DNA of 64,000 bases from Burhinus oedicnemus (GCA_008921705.1 VFFE01008908.1:2037657-2101656); one strand, 5' to 3'. Shown: positions 24,964 through 38,295, counted from the first letter of the stretch. The notes: generated from the letters alone by a model not told the origin. Translations and numbers: made by a program.

Positions 24964-27900
24964 GTAAGTTGCCCCCAGTTTTTGTCATCTAACACCTGTC
25001 TTCCCTCCACAGTTTGTGTTCTGTCAAACTGTTCTGCTTTGCAGTTGCTTTGGGTGCCTGTGTCCTCAGCATCAAACTGTCCTACACATTGCTTGGTTGT
25101 CTTGAGCAGCTGTTGTGTTTACACCATTATTCAACTTCAGTGAACTTGTATTTTTTAATTAAGAGTAATTGGGAAAATTATAGTTGGACTGCTCAGTGTT
25201 GTAGGGTGCCTTCAGAGTAGAGGGCTCCAGAGTAAAATTATAGGAACGTAGGACAGGATCCTGAATCTAGCCTAGCTGAGCAAAAATCCCTGAGGTTTCA
25301 GTCCTTCAGCTTCTGGCAGAATTTCTCTTGCCATCATACTGACTTTAATTGAAATTCGTAGAAACAGACAGTTTCTGTTGAGTCATTCTGCACTCAGGAA
25401 GAGTAGGGAATGATTCCTTCCAGTGACAAATGTGCTCTTAAACGTGCTATTGGGCATTTTTTCGTGCTGTTACTTCTTTTTTTTAATTGAGTAATAAATA
25501 TAAGATCCTGGGCTGAGGTGGTGTTGAGAAAAAAAAAAACAGTGGCAAAACAAAGAAATTCAGAGGTTGGGCTTGGGATCTGATTATACCAGAAGTGTGA
25601 CAGTACGTGAAGCTTCACCCAGTCTTGGGTCCAACCATGGAAGCAGGAAGCTGCTACAGGTACCATGAGAGTAACTAGAAGTTTTTCTCTTAAATGCAGA
25701 ACTGGGCTTACTTGGGTCGTGAAATGTTCTGTTGCTCTGATTTTCATGGGAACCTCTAAACAACAAAGAAGTTGCCATGCTATCAAGAGAAAAGTTTCAT
25801 GTTCCCTAATAGAGAATTGCAAAATGATCCATCCAGTGGTGGCTACAGCCATTTACTGCAGACTTTTATTTTAAAGTCAGTGACACAACAATACCTGGAA
25901 ATGTCACACTGGAAATGTGCTTGCCATCTAGAAGATAGCAACTTCTAAGATTTTACAGCTGATAGTGACCATTGGATGGATCAATCTGACCTCCTCTGGG
26001 ATGCCAGCTATAAAGTTGCACCATTATACACTGTTAAGCCTGAGAGCACAGCTCAGTTTGCCTTAGAAACATCGGAAGATGGGGAATCCAGTTCTTTGAA
26101 TTGTCCATTCCTGCCTCTGTCTCCCTTATTTATACCTGCAGAGCTGTTGGCTGTTCTCCTCCTCTCTCCAAAGGCTGTGGGATCAGCACCTTCATCTGGC
26201 ACACCACAAAGTTCTCGCAGCCTGTGTTACAGCACCATCCAAGCTCCCAGGCTGGTTGAGTTCAGCAGGCTGATTTAATTCTTCCTTCAAAAGCAAAAAA
26301 CCACACTTTGATACATTTATTCCTCTTCAGAAGCCCATTGTGGCCTGAGTAATTAAAAGGAAATGGGAACAGAGCGAGCTCCCCTCTTTACAGTACTTTT
26401 TGCATCTTACTCTTTCCTTTATTGAAGTTCACAGTGAAGGAAGTGACTGGAAAGTGAGTTTGGGTTTTGTTTGCTTTTTTTCTTTTTTTTTAAACTTAAG
26501 CCAAAGCCTTTCAGCCACTGGGCATTCAGAAAGGGACCTCTCTGAGGCAGCTGTCAAGACCGGAACTAAAGGTTTCCAAAGAAAAATGGAGGGGAAGGGG
26601 AGCTGGTAGTTCTCTTTGCTCTACAATGAATGTGGAGCCTCTTTTATGTCTAGGGCCAAGGGGGGAGGAGGAGAAGGGAGTGTGTGAGCGAGCTCTAATT
26701 TAATAAAGAGAAAGGCCTATTGGGTCCTGCACCTGGAGAAAAAGACCCGAGCATGCTTTAATTATGGCCTATTGTTGGGGAGCCTTTGGTGGGTGTGAAA
26801 CTGCTGAAATGTGGAGCTATTCAAATAGAGGTCAGGCCCAGAGACCTCGGAGCACAATGATTAACAAGGCTGTGAGCATTCAAGCTCAGCCAGCCAGAAA
26901 GAATAGGAAATTGGCAACAGGGGCTGGGAGAGGAGTTTGAATACAAAGAGAGCTAGGCCAAAATACCCCACTCTTTTTTTCCTCTCTCTCTATTTTCACT
27001 CATTTGTTAAAAAGGTTTTTATTCCTCCTTTCTAACAGTAAACCTTTGAGTTGCCTCTGGATGAACAAGCAATACCATTTTCTTTTCCTTTTTCAAGAAA
27101 ACACAATGTGTGGCAGTCAATTAATAAAAGTGTGTGTCAGAGAGCTCCTACAGGCTGTTCCCACTTGTCTGTCTCTGCCATGGGAAAGGGTTTGCTGGTC
27201 CAAAGACCAGTAGCCCGTGGTGGAACTGAAGAGGAGAAATGCCTGAGAAGGGATTTGCCCTTAAAAAACAAACAGAACAACAGGCGGTGGCTTGGCAACC
27301 ATAGGGGAAATGTAGAAACTTAGCTCCAGGAGGATGTATTTGCTCCTGCCCTACTCAGATAGTGCTGAAAATGTCAGCACATCAAAGCGTCTCTCCTGGA
27401 CTTGTCTCTTATGCCACCACAGCATTATGTGTGCCCACACCCTGCTGGGATGTTGAGTTTTTATCCATCCCTTTGGCATAGACCTACCCACAGATCACCC
27501 TGACATCCATAATGATGCTGGCTAAGGCCAGGGTTCCCCAGGGACATCAGATTCAGGTCTCATGTTGAAGCCAGCTGAGAAACAGGAATTGTGGCTTTTG
27601 GCCATCTCCTTTCACATTTTTAGTTCACACACCAAAGCTGAGAAACAAAGACCGTAGCCAGCTTAGGTACTGAGAGCAAAAGTTTCAGCCCCATCTTGAC
27701 TGAGGAAAACCATGCCAATATTGAAACTGGGATTTTTTAAATTTCTGTTCTCTTCTTTTGGGTTACTGTGTATTTGTGCTGCATAGCCCAGAACCTACAC
27801 TGTGATGCCTGTGTCTGGAATGTTGCAAAATGCAGGTGGCTTTGTTTTGGAAATATTTTTCTTTTTTTGGTCTTTATATATTTAAACTGGAAATGTTCTG

Positions 27901-28852
27901 ATAATAATCTTCAAAAGGTGCGAAAGGAGTACCTGAGGGTTCGAGGGGTTATCTGGATGGTTTAGTTTGCTTTGTTTGCTAGGTTTTTAAATCAGAGTGA
28001 TGTAACAAAACCAACAAAGCCCATTTATTTTTTCTTTCTTTTTACTTAATGTTAGAAATGATAAATTTCTGTCTGTGTTGCTGGGTATTCATTGCTAGCT
28101 GGAATTAAAGCTAGGAGGGAAGGATTTTTAAACAGACTGTTTAAACAGCTTTTGTGGATCTCTGTGTTTGTTCTGTGTGCTTGTTTTTCTTCAGACCTCT
28201 TTGACTCTTGTAATTGATGGTCAATTTGAAAGCCAAAAGAAGCTAACTCTGAAAAAGGAATTCTTATGCATTTTTTTTAAAAAAGTGGTTATACAGAGTT
28301 AGGCTTCTGTAGTGATGATAGTGCTTTCCTTTGTTGAACTTTCAAGTTCATTGCCAGAAAAAAATGCATCTTTGTAGAAAATGCACCAACTCATCTTCCG
28401 AAGATACAGCTGCAGACAAATACGTGTATACATTGGAATAGCCAAAGTTATCTTAATTCATGATAGTAGAATTTAAGGAGAGCTATTTTTCTTGCAATTT
28501 ACTTTTGGGACTTTAGTTTGTTTTTCCTCCTTTTGTTTGGATGCACAGAGTTAGAAAAAGACTGAAACCAACCTGTTAAAAAGTAGCTATCTGCTACTGC
28601 TGCTGTCGCGGAAACAGAGGGTTTCAGCTAGGAAAAAGCCAGGGCTCTTTTTGGAATGAACCATCTCAGCATGGGTCAGTGCAGAAAAAGTGATTAGTAC
28701 TGCTTTGCTGCAGGACTTGGCTTTTTCTGATAACCGTCAGGAGAAAATGGGCAGCTCTTCATGTGGCATTTTCAAACTTTCTTCCATTTGTTTTTAACGA
28801 TGAGCCTAGGACTAAGACACTGATTACGAGCTCTTTCTTGTCTTCTCTCTAG
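24964..28852 (+). other. LRIG1: LRIG1 intron (3889 nt)
   Basis: GT-AG intron (gtaagt ... ctctag). It contains a candidate regulatory block at about 26,640-26,960, listed separately. A 9-bp direct repeat, TTTAAACAG, occurs twice near 28,127-28,148. No other gene was seen. Confidence 0.85.
26640..26960. promoter_or_regulatory. Candidate intronic enhancer (unproven)
   Basis: A unique block with several motif-like words, among them TAATTTAATAAAG, CTTTAATTATGG (homeodomain-like), ATTCAAATAG and ACAATGATTAAC. A GA-rich stretch lies at its start. It has no coding potential. Calling it regulatory is inference from texture only. Confidence 0.2.
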
Positions 28853-28933
28853 GGAACTGGACCACAACGACATCTCAGGCACAATAGAAGATACCAACGG
28901 AGCCTTTACAGGCCTAGAAAACCTAAGCAAGCT
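28853..28933 (+). CDS. LRIG1: LRIG1 exon (probably 9): one long LRR
   Basis: 81 nt, phase 2 to phase 2, donor gtgagt. It encodes [18 protein letters not shown] then TGLENLSKL. This repeat is 27 residues, three longer than its neighbours, because of the inserted TIEDTNG segment. The same longer repeat is present in human LRIG1 as recalled ([18 protein letters not shown]). Confidence 0.96.
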
Positions 28934-31900
28934 GTGAGTCTCCCCGGGTTTGAAGTTCTGCAAAGCAGTTGTGTTGTGTGCCTGTGTCGGGGTGGGTCTC
29001 TCCGACTTAGCCTTCCTCCCTTTGGACCAAGATAAAAATCAACAGAAAATCTGAGATGTGGTAGTTTTGCAGGCTCACTGCAAGAGTGCAAATGTGGTTA
29101 TCAAGCACTTGTGTTTCTAAGCAGATATGAGGTGATTATAGTCCTTTTAAAGCGATGAACAGAAGGTGCCACATACTGTAGTTCAGAGACACAGGAGAAA
29201 CTTGTTTCCATCTGTAAGATTTCAGCACAACTGTTCTCTGCTTCCAAAAGCAAACAGCAACAAAAAAGATCCCTTGCAGTCTTCAGTGAAGCACTGATTG
29301 ATGCAGCAAATAGCAATAAACAGAAGAGAAAAATCACCCCATTTCCTGTTACAACAGAGTATTGAAACAGGATTCGTTTCTGTGGGATGCTCTGTCTGAG
29401 AGTGATCTTTTGGGCTTGCTTCCATGTGCAGCGACAATAAAAGGCACCATGGGGCATAGGCTCTTAAAGAGATAAAAAGAAACCTAAGGCAAGCATGCGC
29501 CTTGCAAATGTTTATAGCTTGCTTTGCCTTCGCAAGTATTTTCACATTGCTCTGTGCTTGTTCGTATTCCATTTGAAATCAGCTATATAAATCAGCCCTG
29601 TCAGAAAAGTCTCTGATGCCTTGTGACAAATCAAGAGTCTTTCTAATCATTACCTCTTGCCTTTGTTTAAGTTCTCAGCACCCCCCCATCACGCTGTCTC
29701 TGATGCTGAGATGGCACAGCCAGAGGTGCAGTAAAAGTACCTCGATGGATAGCAGATGGCTAGAATGAATCCTGGCAGGCGGTATATTGTCACGATCTCA
29801 TTAGAGACTCCTGGGGGAGTGGGAAGAGCCGTGGCAGGATTCGTGGGGACGTAATGCTTAGATGGAGAAGAAAAATATTGAAGTCACAGACATAGAGGGC
29901 ATTTGATCGTTGTTGAGGGGAGTCACTGGATCCAGGAAGAGTGGGACCAAGTTGTAGCTGTGAGTAAAGTGAGAGAGAAAGACTTAAGGACTGGAGGAGT
30001 CAGGCAGGGACGTAGAAGTGTGGGAGAAAGAGAGACCAGTAGGAATCACTGTGCATGTGAAGTCGGGAAATCTTCCCACAAGTTGCTAGAGAAAAGGCAG
30101 AGGAGCAGATGTGGTGGGTGGGAGAGTCCTTGGCTGCTGTTGCTGAAGTTTTTGGTTTGTCTGAAGAAACCAGTGAAACCATGTGAGCAGCTGGAAGGGT
30201 AGTGAGAGCAGAGGCTTTGTCCAGAGGGATTTGCAGGCTGTAGGATTGTGAGTCGGTGGTGCTGCTTTGACAAGGGAGAAAAGGTGGACGAAAGGAGCAG
30301 AGAGAGTGAGCTGTCCTGGGACATCCACCGTAGGGCATCCCTCCAACATGGCCACTGGCATGGAAGCAAAAGTTGTGGTCTCAAGTGATTGGGATATGTT
30401 AGAAATGCTGGGTGCAGATAACAGGAGAGAGGTGAAAAAGCCAGAGAAGACAGCATTGAGGGGAAGAGTTCAGCAAAAGGATTGACTTAGCAACCAGGAG
30501 AAATGAGCACTGATGAGTTGTGGGGTTCAGGCAGAGGCCAGGAGGTACAGCAAGGAGCGAGAGGAGGAAGGAAGGGAGCAGAGGCAGGCTGCGGGGTTGT
30601 GCAAGGGCTGTGTTAGGAGCTCTGGGCAGAGCAGCTCTCACTGCCCTGTGAAAAAGCCATGTCCTGATCTGATGTTTACCATCCGGCACAGGGAACTGCT
30701 TCGAAAGGTGTCAGGTTTTTGTCTGCAGTTACCAAAGGATGCCGTAGGGGCTTGCACAAGTCCAAAGAAGCGGGGTTTGCATCTTTGTTCACGTTGTTGA
30801 CCTCTGTCTTCCATTGCACAAGGACTTGGGCCAATTGTGGGTCTGGCTGAACGCAGGGAAGGACATGGGCCTGTGGTTTGTGGGGGAAATTGCAGCAAAT
30901 TTTGTAGCCTGGAAGAGCACGTGGATCAGGTTGGTCTTGGGCAGACAGGAGTGGTTAGATTACCTAACAAAGTGAACCTGCTGTTGGACAGATAGATTGT
31001 TCGGATTGTTCATTGTCAGCCAGAGTGTAAGGCTAGAAAAACCTTCAGAATATGAGTTTATTTCATTGTATTTCCTGAGGCATTTTGGGGACTCTTGGGA
31101 GTGGTCAGTTTTAAAAGGATCTGCTCAGGTCTGTGTTAGCTCATCAGCACATAAATCCCGAACTTGTAATTTCATCTAAGGCTGAAGTGAGCATCATTCT
31201 TGCTGGCAGGATTTTTTCATAAATAAAATAAAATATCAGCCTTTACGACAAACATTTCACTGTGATTTAGGGCCTGTGTTTAAACCGTCAACTAGCTTTA
31301 AATGCATTAGCATACAAAAAATAAATGGGCACTTCAGAGGAGACCTTCCAATGAATTAATAATCACCTCAGCTCTGTGGAGATTGCCTTAAAAGCTGTTC
31401 CCCTTTGATCTGGCACAGATTAGCCTCTGAAAGGATTTAGCACAGAGAGGGTTGTTCGCTGAAATGAAGGTGTTAAACTGAGACGTGGGGAGACCAGTCG
31501 CTTTAGCCTTCTCTGAATTATAGATGAAGCTCTCCAGGATGGAGAGCACAGGCCTAAATTAAAATGTTGCTTCAAGAAAGAGGGAGTCGAGAAGCACCGA
31601 AGCATAAAAAGCATCAGTGGAATCGCTGGGGAACAACAAGTTTCCTAATTATTCAAGCTGCTAAATGTAACCGGTTTTTTGATGGCTCACTCAGTCACTG
31701 AGATCTTCCTGCAGGTGCAAAACTGGCTGGAGGAGAAAATGCTGCTTTCTAATGAATTGCGTGCCTAGCGTGTAATTACACTTATGCAATCACCGGGAGA
31801 TCATGCTTGCGCCTAGCTCTGCCGGCAGTGGAGGCGCATTTCTGGACTGCAGCAGGCAGGCTAATTGTGGAGCTGCATACCACTGCGTTTGCATTCCAGT

Positions 31901-34393
31901 GTGCCACAGCCCTTTGAAGGGGGCTGCTGGGTTCGAACCATTTCAGAATTGGAGAAGTGGTTAGTTGAAATTTGAAAGGCGTAATGATTTTAATGAGTTT
32001 GCTGGGGCATAGCATTATTACGACTGTGTTACCTATTTCTCCTATATTTAGCTATAAAATTGTATGCGCCTATACAGGTGGCGTATACATCGTGTATTCA
32101 CATCCCCAGACGTACTGCTTATCTTGGCACAGATAAGTAAACATATAACCAGTATCTCCAATTTTCAACGTCCAAGATCCACTGTAAAGAATAAATAAAA
32201 ATCTCCAATTATCAAACCCAAGCTCAGCATAACACCCTCATTCAGGAATACGGCTCCAGAAATTAGTGTGTATGGATGCAGCCATATGACCAGAGTTTGC
32301 ATATAGTAAATTATTTACTATATTAATCATTCTAATGGATTTTTCAAAGCCTTCATTAATACAACATCCCGTTTACCAAATGATGGTGCACATGATTGCA
32401 CACATCCTTTGGTGCTTGGGGTATTTCACCCAGAGCAAAAAGCCACACACAGTTTTGTGCAATAAATAGGACCTCTGATACCCTGGGTTTGGTGCGGTAG
32501 CAAGGAGGTCAGTAAAGCTCACTGTGTAGATACTTAGAATGATACTGTCAATAAAGCAGGTTGCGGATATCTGGAGCCTTTAATCGGCCTCCAGCATGTC
32601 TACGATAGCTGTCTTTAGTCTCGCCTCAAATCAAATAATTAACAAAGGGACACAGCTCTGAAAATTCAGCTGCGGTTTTGTACCAAGTTAACTCTGCCCG
32701 TAAGAAAGGGCTTTGAGTGTGTCTCAATGTGGAGGCTGGGAGGTGGTTTTGCCTGAAACCAAAGCTTTTGGTTGTGTTTTGCTCTGGAATGGTAAGATTT
32801 TCTGAGGCCACAAACCTTTTGTATGGAGCTAGGAGTAACCAGCCTCTCCTGGCAGCTTGAGAGTTAGAGTGGTGGCTCATCTGGCAATACCCCTGGTCAG
32901 GGTCATTGATTTTGTGAGGACCTACTCAGGGTCATAGTGTTGCCCAGTGGCAGGTACCCAAATTCTCTCCAAAGACAACAGGCTGCAAGGACAGACTATG
33001 ATAGCGTCTCAGTCCTCCCTGCCATAACAGTCAGCGTGACGAGCCCCATTTTTCCTTTCTACCCAGTATGGCATCCACTGCTTTCATCTGCACAGAAACT
33101 GGGCTTTCTGGGTGCCAGTGTTGAGACACCGAATTATCCTGACGTTTGAAGGGTGCTCTGTGGAAAACCCTAACAAGCTCTTGCAAATGTATTTGCTCAT
33201 ATAATGGCCACACATGCTCCACCTGGTACCCCAGCCTCCTTTCCCTAGCCTGTAGCAAGCAGTGGGACCATCATAGTTTTAGGGCCTTTTTAGGGTGCAA
33301 ATATAGGTTACACCCTATAATTGAAGGAAAAATCTTGAAGGAAAACTCAGTCAAATGCAGCACCATCTGTGCCAGTTTTTTACCTGAGGTGTTAGTGATG
33401 ACCTGCATTGGACACCACGTGAAGCAGGTGGTGATAAAAGATGAACCTGGAAGATAAACCTTAGACAGAGTGAACCTGGGGAAGGAAAGTATTTCCTAAT
33501 TAATGACGTTCGTTGATGTTTTATTAAAACAGTTGAGGAGACTATCCATTTTGCATTAACCCAGCCCCTGACCAATCATCACTGATCAGTATTTGTAGAG
33601 AACTGTTAGGTTGCAGATAGCAGCAGGGTGGTGATCTCTCCAGCTGGCTGTTGTCTGCTGATAGTCCTCCTCTTGCCGCTGCGTAGCACTGCCTGCTGAT
33701 TCGGAGGAATGCTCTCCAGTCATAGATGCAAGCAAGCATGCTCCTCAGCTCTGTGCATTACCTTTTCTCTTCTTCTTTATGCCCCTTGAAATTACCACTC
33801 AGCTATTATTTATTGCGTTATATTACTTTGCTGTTGTATTTATAATAAGCCAAGGAAGGAAGTCAGCAGTCACTTCAGTTAGCTGCTGTGTAAACAAGCA
33901 GCCAAGAGACAGCCCTCAGCCCTTGTGTGTGGATGTCCATTCAGGCCAAGCAGCAGTGAATAAATTACCACTCTCACTATGTGGGAAGAAGTCAGAAACG
34001 AAAAGTGTTGCCGGGAGAGACCAAAATCTTGTTAAACTGTCATTGCACTTAATCCTGTCCACAGCTAGCCTGCAAAGAGTAGAGGGGACCTTCTGTTACT
34101 CAGCAAGCTGGTTTCCAAGCACTGGAGCAAACCTGCTTTTTTACGTGATATGGCACATTCCCTTTTGTGCTGTCATCACTATTAAATTCTAATACAGATA
34201 AAAGGATTCGATTTCAGGAGTGGGAAAGTGAGTGTACTTCAGCCCTCTTAATCTCCGTGCAGTTCAGATTTCCCGGGTCTTATACTAAGCGCGTATATCA
34301 GATAAAGCCACACTAATTGTGTTCCTTCTTTTTCTGCCCCCCTCTCCCCATTTTCTTTCTGTTTATCTGGCACTGGATGTTTGGAAACTGCAG
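28934..34393 (+). other. LRIG1: LRIG1 intron (5460 nt, largest complete one here)
   Basis: GT-AG intron. The first part is purine-rich (about 29,890-30,600). The block from about 31,240 to 32,560 is AT-rich and motif-dense and is listed as a candidate regulatory element. Overlapping minus-strand frames at 30,000-30,690 are serine/leucine/proline-rich shadows of the purine-rich strand. Confidence 0.85.
31240..32560. promoter_or_regulatory. Candidate intronic enhancer cluster (unproven)
   Basis: About 1.3 kb of unique AT-rich sequence with many homeodomain-, octamer- and forkhead-like words. It includes a perfect 12-bp palindrome (GTGTAATTACAC, 31,770-31,781) and a 9+1+9 inverted repeat around 32,303-32,321. 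It has no coding potential. The texture is typical of developmental enhancers, but conservation cannot be judged from one sequence. Confidence 0.28.
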
Positions 34394-34465
34394 AACTCTG
34401 TTTGGAAACAAGATCAAGTCGGTGGCCAAGAAAGCGTTCTCAGGGTTGGAGGCCCTGGAGCACCT
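34394..34465 (+). CDS. LRIG1: LRIG1 exon (probably 10): one LRR
   Basis: 72 nt, exactly one 24-residue LRR, phase 2 to phase 2. It reads [18 protein letters not shown], ending EALEHL. It differs from the recalled human sequence at only two or three positions. Acceptor tgcag, donor gtgagt. Confidence 0.97.
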
Positions 34466-35777
34466 GTGAGTAACCCACCATGCCTCAGAGTTTGGGAAGG
34501 GGGGTCTGCCAAAAGTAGCTGCTTGAGAGATCTGCTAGCAATTTAATAGCGTCTTTGTAAACTGAGAAGCTAGTCCATTTGTGGGGGCCACCTGCTTCCT
34601 TCTCATTATAAGTCCGCCTCAACTTTGGCCTTTTTTTGTGCCAGGAACAAAGTTATAGAACATATGGCGAATCTGCATGCCCTTAATTTTTTGATTTGTT
34701 CTTGGATAAATATCGCCTTGACTTGCACATTGCTTCTTTGCAGGCTGTTAGCAATGAAAATATGCTATTTCAGATGTAGCCCCCCTCTCCTCCTCCCTTG
34801 CCTCAACTTCCTCCTAAATCTAGGCTCTGGCAGTGACACATGTTGCAAACGACTGGTTACGATGCAGGCACCAAACATCCCCATTCAGCACGACTGCCTT
34901 AGAGCGATTTGCAAGAAGTAAATTTTGGCTGCAGCTATGTAATTTTTTTTCTGTATCCCAAGGCTGATGACTCCAGCAGTGATTCATGAATAACTTCCTT
35001 TCTGAATGAAGACAAGTTAAAGTATATGTGATTTTGCTCTAGATGTTTTATTGCCTGTTGATTGTATGAAATGTTATGACCATTGAGAGCATACTGAAGG
35101 CTTAGGGCTGCCTGACTGTGGGGGTACGTTCCCAGATAAAGGTTCCCTTATTAATGCTGTACTGAGAATTTCCTCTGCGAGCAGTACTTGTCTGTCTTAC
35201 GCTTCACTTAGTAAACATAAGCCCTAAATCTGACACTATCCTTTTTCATAGGACAAGTGAATTTTTTAATCAGCAATAGTTGTGATGGAAGCTTTTAAGA
35301 ATACTTTCTTTTGGAAACGTAACAATGTTTTTTGAACACAATAGTATCCTCTCAAAGTCACTTTTAAATAACTTCTCAGATGCCGTTTAGTGCAAGTATT
35401 TGCTTTCTTTATGTTTGCTGAAGGTCTAGCCTGGGATACAACATTCCTGACTATCTTTGGTTGTCGAGGGGGCTGAGGAATTTTCAGCTATGGATGACGG
35501 AGGTAGCTGAGATTGAGAAAGTGTAGTGAAAAGATGGGGTATGGAATGACTTAGTTATTTATTCCCATAATTCTTGTTGGTTGATTATTGTTTGGCAATA
35601 CTTATTCAATATTGAAGTGTTTTGTGGAAAACCATTTCTATGAGCTGCAGGTACATGTGGCCTTAACAAGGAGCTACTAAATCACCTGCTACTGGAGTCA
35701 TTGCTTATAATATGCAGAGACTTTGTCACAGCCATAGCATTGCTTTTGTCAACATTGCCTTTTGTTGTGTTCTGTAG
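34466..35777 (+). other. LRIG1: LRIG1 intron (1312 nt)
   Basis: GT-AG intron (gtgagt ... ctgtag). Nothing else was recognised. Confidence 0.9.
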
Positions 35778-35849
35778 GAACCTTGGCGATAACGCCATCC
35801 GCTCAATTCAAGCAGACGCTTTTGCTAAGATGAAGAGCCTGCAGCAGCT
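35778..35849 (+). CDS. LRIG1: LRIG1 exon (probably 11): last typical LRR
   Basis: 72 nt, one LRR, phase 2 to phase 2. It reads NLGDNAIRSIQADAFAKM, ending KSLQQL. It is the last repeat before the C-terminal cap exon. Human LRIG1 has NLGGNAIRSVQFDAFVKM here as recalled. Confidence 0.96.
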
Positions 35850-38131
35850 GTAAGTAATTGAACTTGTATGCACCATTAAGGAGGCAGGGATTCTTCTTAC
35901 CCTGGACATGAGAAGTAGCACGTTGTTTCCAATGGGGTGTTATCCACGTTACCAGTCATTTATTTCCTCCCCCACTCTGTCCTCCTCTGCAAGGTATTTT
36001 TACACGAGTAGTTGTCACGGGAACATCTTGCATTTAATAGTGAATGAAATTAGATCATTACAACAGGTTCTTCCAGCAGATTTGCAGCTGTGCAATTATT
36101 CATCTCTGCTCAGGAAGTCCAGCCCTGGTCCTGTTAGCCATCTCTCCTTCTCATACTGTCACTGATTTAATTCCCAGTGGCCCATCTGCTCCTTTGCTGT
36201 ACCTATGTTTAGGGTTCACATACAGGACTGACATTTCAGTGATAAGCACCATTTGAACTGGATCCACTTGTCATCCAGCCTTCTGGTGTAAAAATACGGA
36301 TGTGTTATCAGAGCTGCTGCTTGTGCTCCAGGCTGGAGCTCTGCACTGTTATCAGACACTGTTTCTAGTCTTGCCTGGTTTCCTTTCTTCTCCATAAATA
36401 TTTAATTCACTGTCAGTGCATTGCTACACTCTGAAGTACTGCAATGTCTGTGGAACAAGAAATCAGTTATTTGGTATTTGGGCAGGTTCAGATTCTTCTT
36501 CCTGACGTTGGAAATGGGAATTGGATGGTTGCTGTCAGCAATGTTATTTAATACCAGTGACTGGGAAATGAGTAAGATAAATGTTGCATGTCTGTTGTTT
36601 GTTTAACCACCTTATCTTTTGCACTGGCTCTTGAAAGAAACTTGAGGTGAAAGATTGGTCTTACTAGAGAAGAGCTTGTGGGATCCCAGATATTGTGAAG
36701 GAACCTTTATACCATAGAGAAAGTGGCTTTCAGATAGGGGACATACACATGCAGAATGCATTGTGCTGAAGTGTTAAATACTAAGGGTCTCTCTGACCTG
36801 TCCCAGTTAGCCAGCAGTGTTCATACCATCACGTATATTAGGGGCTACACATCTTTCTAGGACAGCAAAGTGAACAACTTTGGAAAATCAGATCCCTATG
36901 TTTCCTCATTCCCTCCCTCTCCAGTCCATTCCTTTCTTTTCCCCTTTCCTGGCTAGTTTCAGAGTTCAGGATTTCCCGAAGTTATCAGGTAGAAAAATGG
37001 GAGGAGATTCACACTTTCTTACAACACAGTGCTGGAGCTGGGATTCTGCTGTGCTCTTGATATCCTGCTCTTGCACAACTTTCAGTATTGCAGGACAGGA
37101 CTTCTCTGTCTGGGGCCATTTTCTCATTCTCTGAGGCATCCTCACATTCAATTTGAGGGATCAGACTGGGTTTTCTTAGGATCTTGGACCAAACCAGACC
37201 AAAGTCTGAATTCGCTGTTGGTTTAAACTTGCTGTTCTTCAGTGGCCTCAGAACTATACTGAGCCAAAGTTTGGCCCAGAATATTTAAAAAAAAAAAAAA
37301 AATATCCTGAGGCTCCCCTTTTATTTGCCCTTTTTCACAGCTCTTTTCTTAACAGAAGGTGCTAAGTTACTGTTAGAATGCTGAGAAATGTTTTTGTGTT
37401 CTGCTTTCCAAACTAGTCACTGTTTGTATTGGATTTACGCAAATGTCTTTGGTCATTTCTCTTCCGCTGCTTCTGTTAATCAGTAAACACAACATCAGCT
37501 ACACCTCTTATCCCTGGTGATGCTAGTGTGTGAACCATGTACCTTACAGAACGCAGGCAGGGGCCTCTCCACTTACTCCTCTGGTGTTGACCACTGAGGG
37601 GGAAGTAAAAGTCTTACAGTGGGAACTTTGTCATCGTCTCACTGTTTGGTAATTAAGTCCTGAATTCAGTCCCCACCAAAGATGCTCAAACCACAGAGGC
37701 GGAGAAGGAACATGCGTGCTAATTAGGTATGAGAAATGGGAGCAGGACGGGCGGCACTGTTGACTTGTGCCTCCGCTGCATATCTCCTTTGTAGATGATC
37801 TGCCTTGGTTTCTCTTGCTTAAGGCAGGGATGGCATTGCTCGTCTGTTCCTGGGGATCATTCTGGAAGCTGGTTAATAAATACAAGGTGCTAGGGAGTGT
37901 CACTGGAGTACAGGAGTGGGTTGCTCTATGTGGAGATGAAATGCTGTTTAAATGTGTTATGTATTTAACATCATTAGTGCCTCCAGGACAACCCTGCAGT
38001 CCTTTTTTTTCCTTCCACCCATGCTGGGGGGGGAGGAAGGAATGTGTCTAACATGAAAGGGCTGTGAGCTTTCCAGCCTTCTCTCCGCGCAGGATTCACA
38101 GCAGGCTCGTGTTGGTTTTGTTTCGCTGCAG
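35850..38131 (+). other. LRIG1: LRIG1 intron (2282 nt)
   Basis: GT-AG intron (gtaagt ... ctgcag). It contains an A16 run at 37,287-37,302. No gene or assignable transposon was seen. Confidence 0.88.
37287..37302. repeat. A16 homopolymer
   Basis: A run of 16 A in an LRIG1 intron with no recognisable element attached. Confidence 0.9.
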
Positions 38132-38295
38132 CCACATAAACAGCGACAGCTTCCTCTGCGATTGCCAGCTGAAATGGTTGCCCCAGTGGTTAGTTGAGAA
38201 AGAGCTGCAATCCTTTGTGGTGGCCACCTGCGCCCATCCTGAGTCACTAAAAAGCAAGAGCATTTTTGCCATCCTGCCAGAAAGTTTTGTGTGTG
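38132..38295 (+). CDS. LRIG1: LRIG1 exon (probably 12): LRR C-terminal cap
   Basis: 164 nt encoding the LRRCT domain: [19 protein letters not shown], then a TCAHPESL segment, ending ESFVC. The four cap cysteines are visible (C-x-C near the start, TC in the middle, VC at the end) and would form the two disulfides that close the LRR solenoid. The exon enters in phase 2 and leaves in phase 1, so it is the adaptor between the LRR exons and the Ig exons. The donor is gtaagt. Frames that continue past it are intronic. Confidence 0.96.

Noticed and set aside
30000..30690. Several overlapping minus-strand frames up to 136 codons
   Set aside because: They are complements of a purine-rich plus strand and show only biased serine, leucine and proline content.
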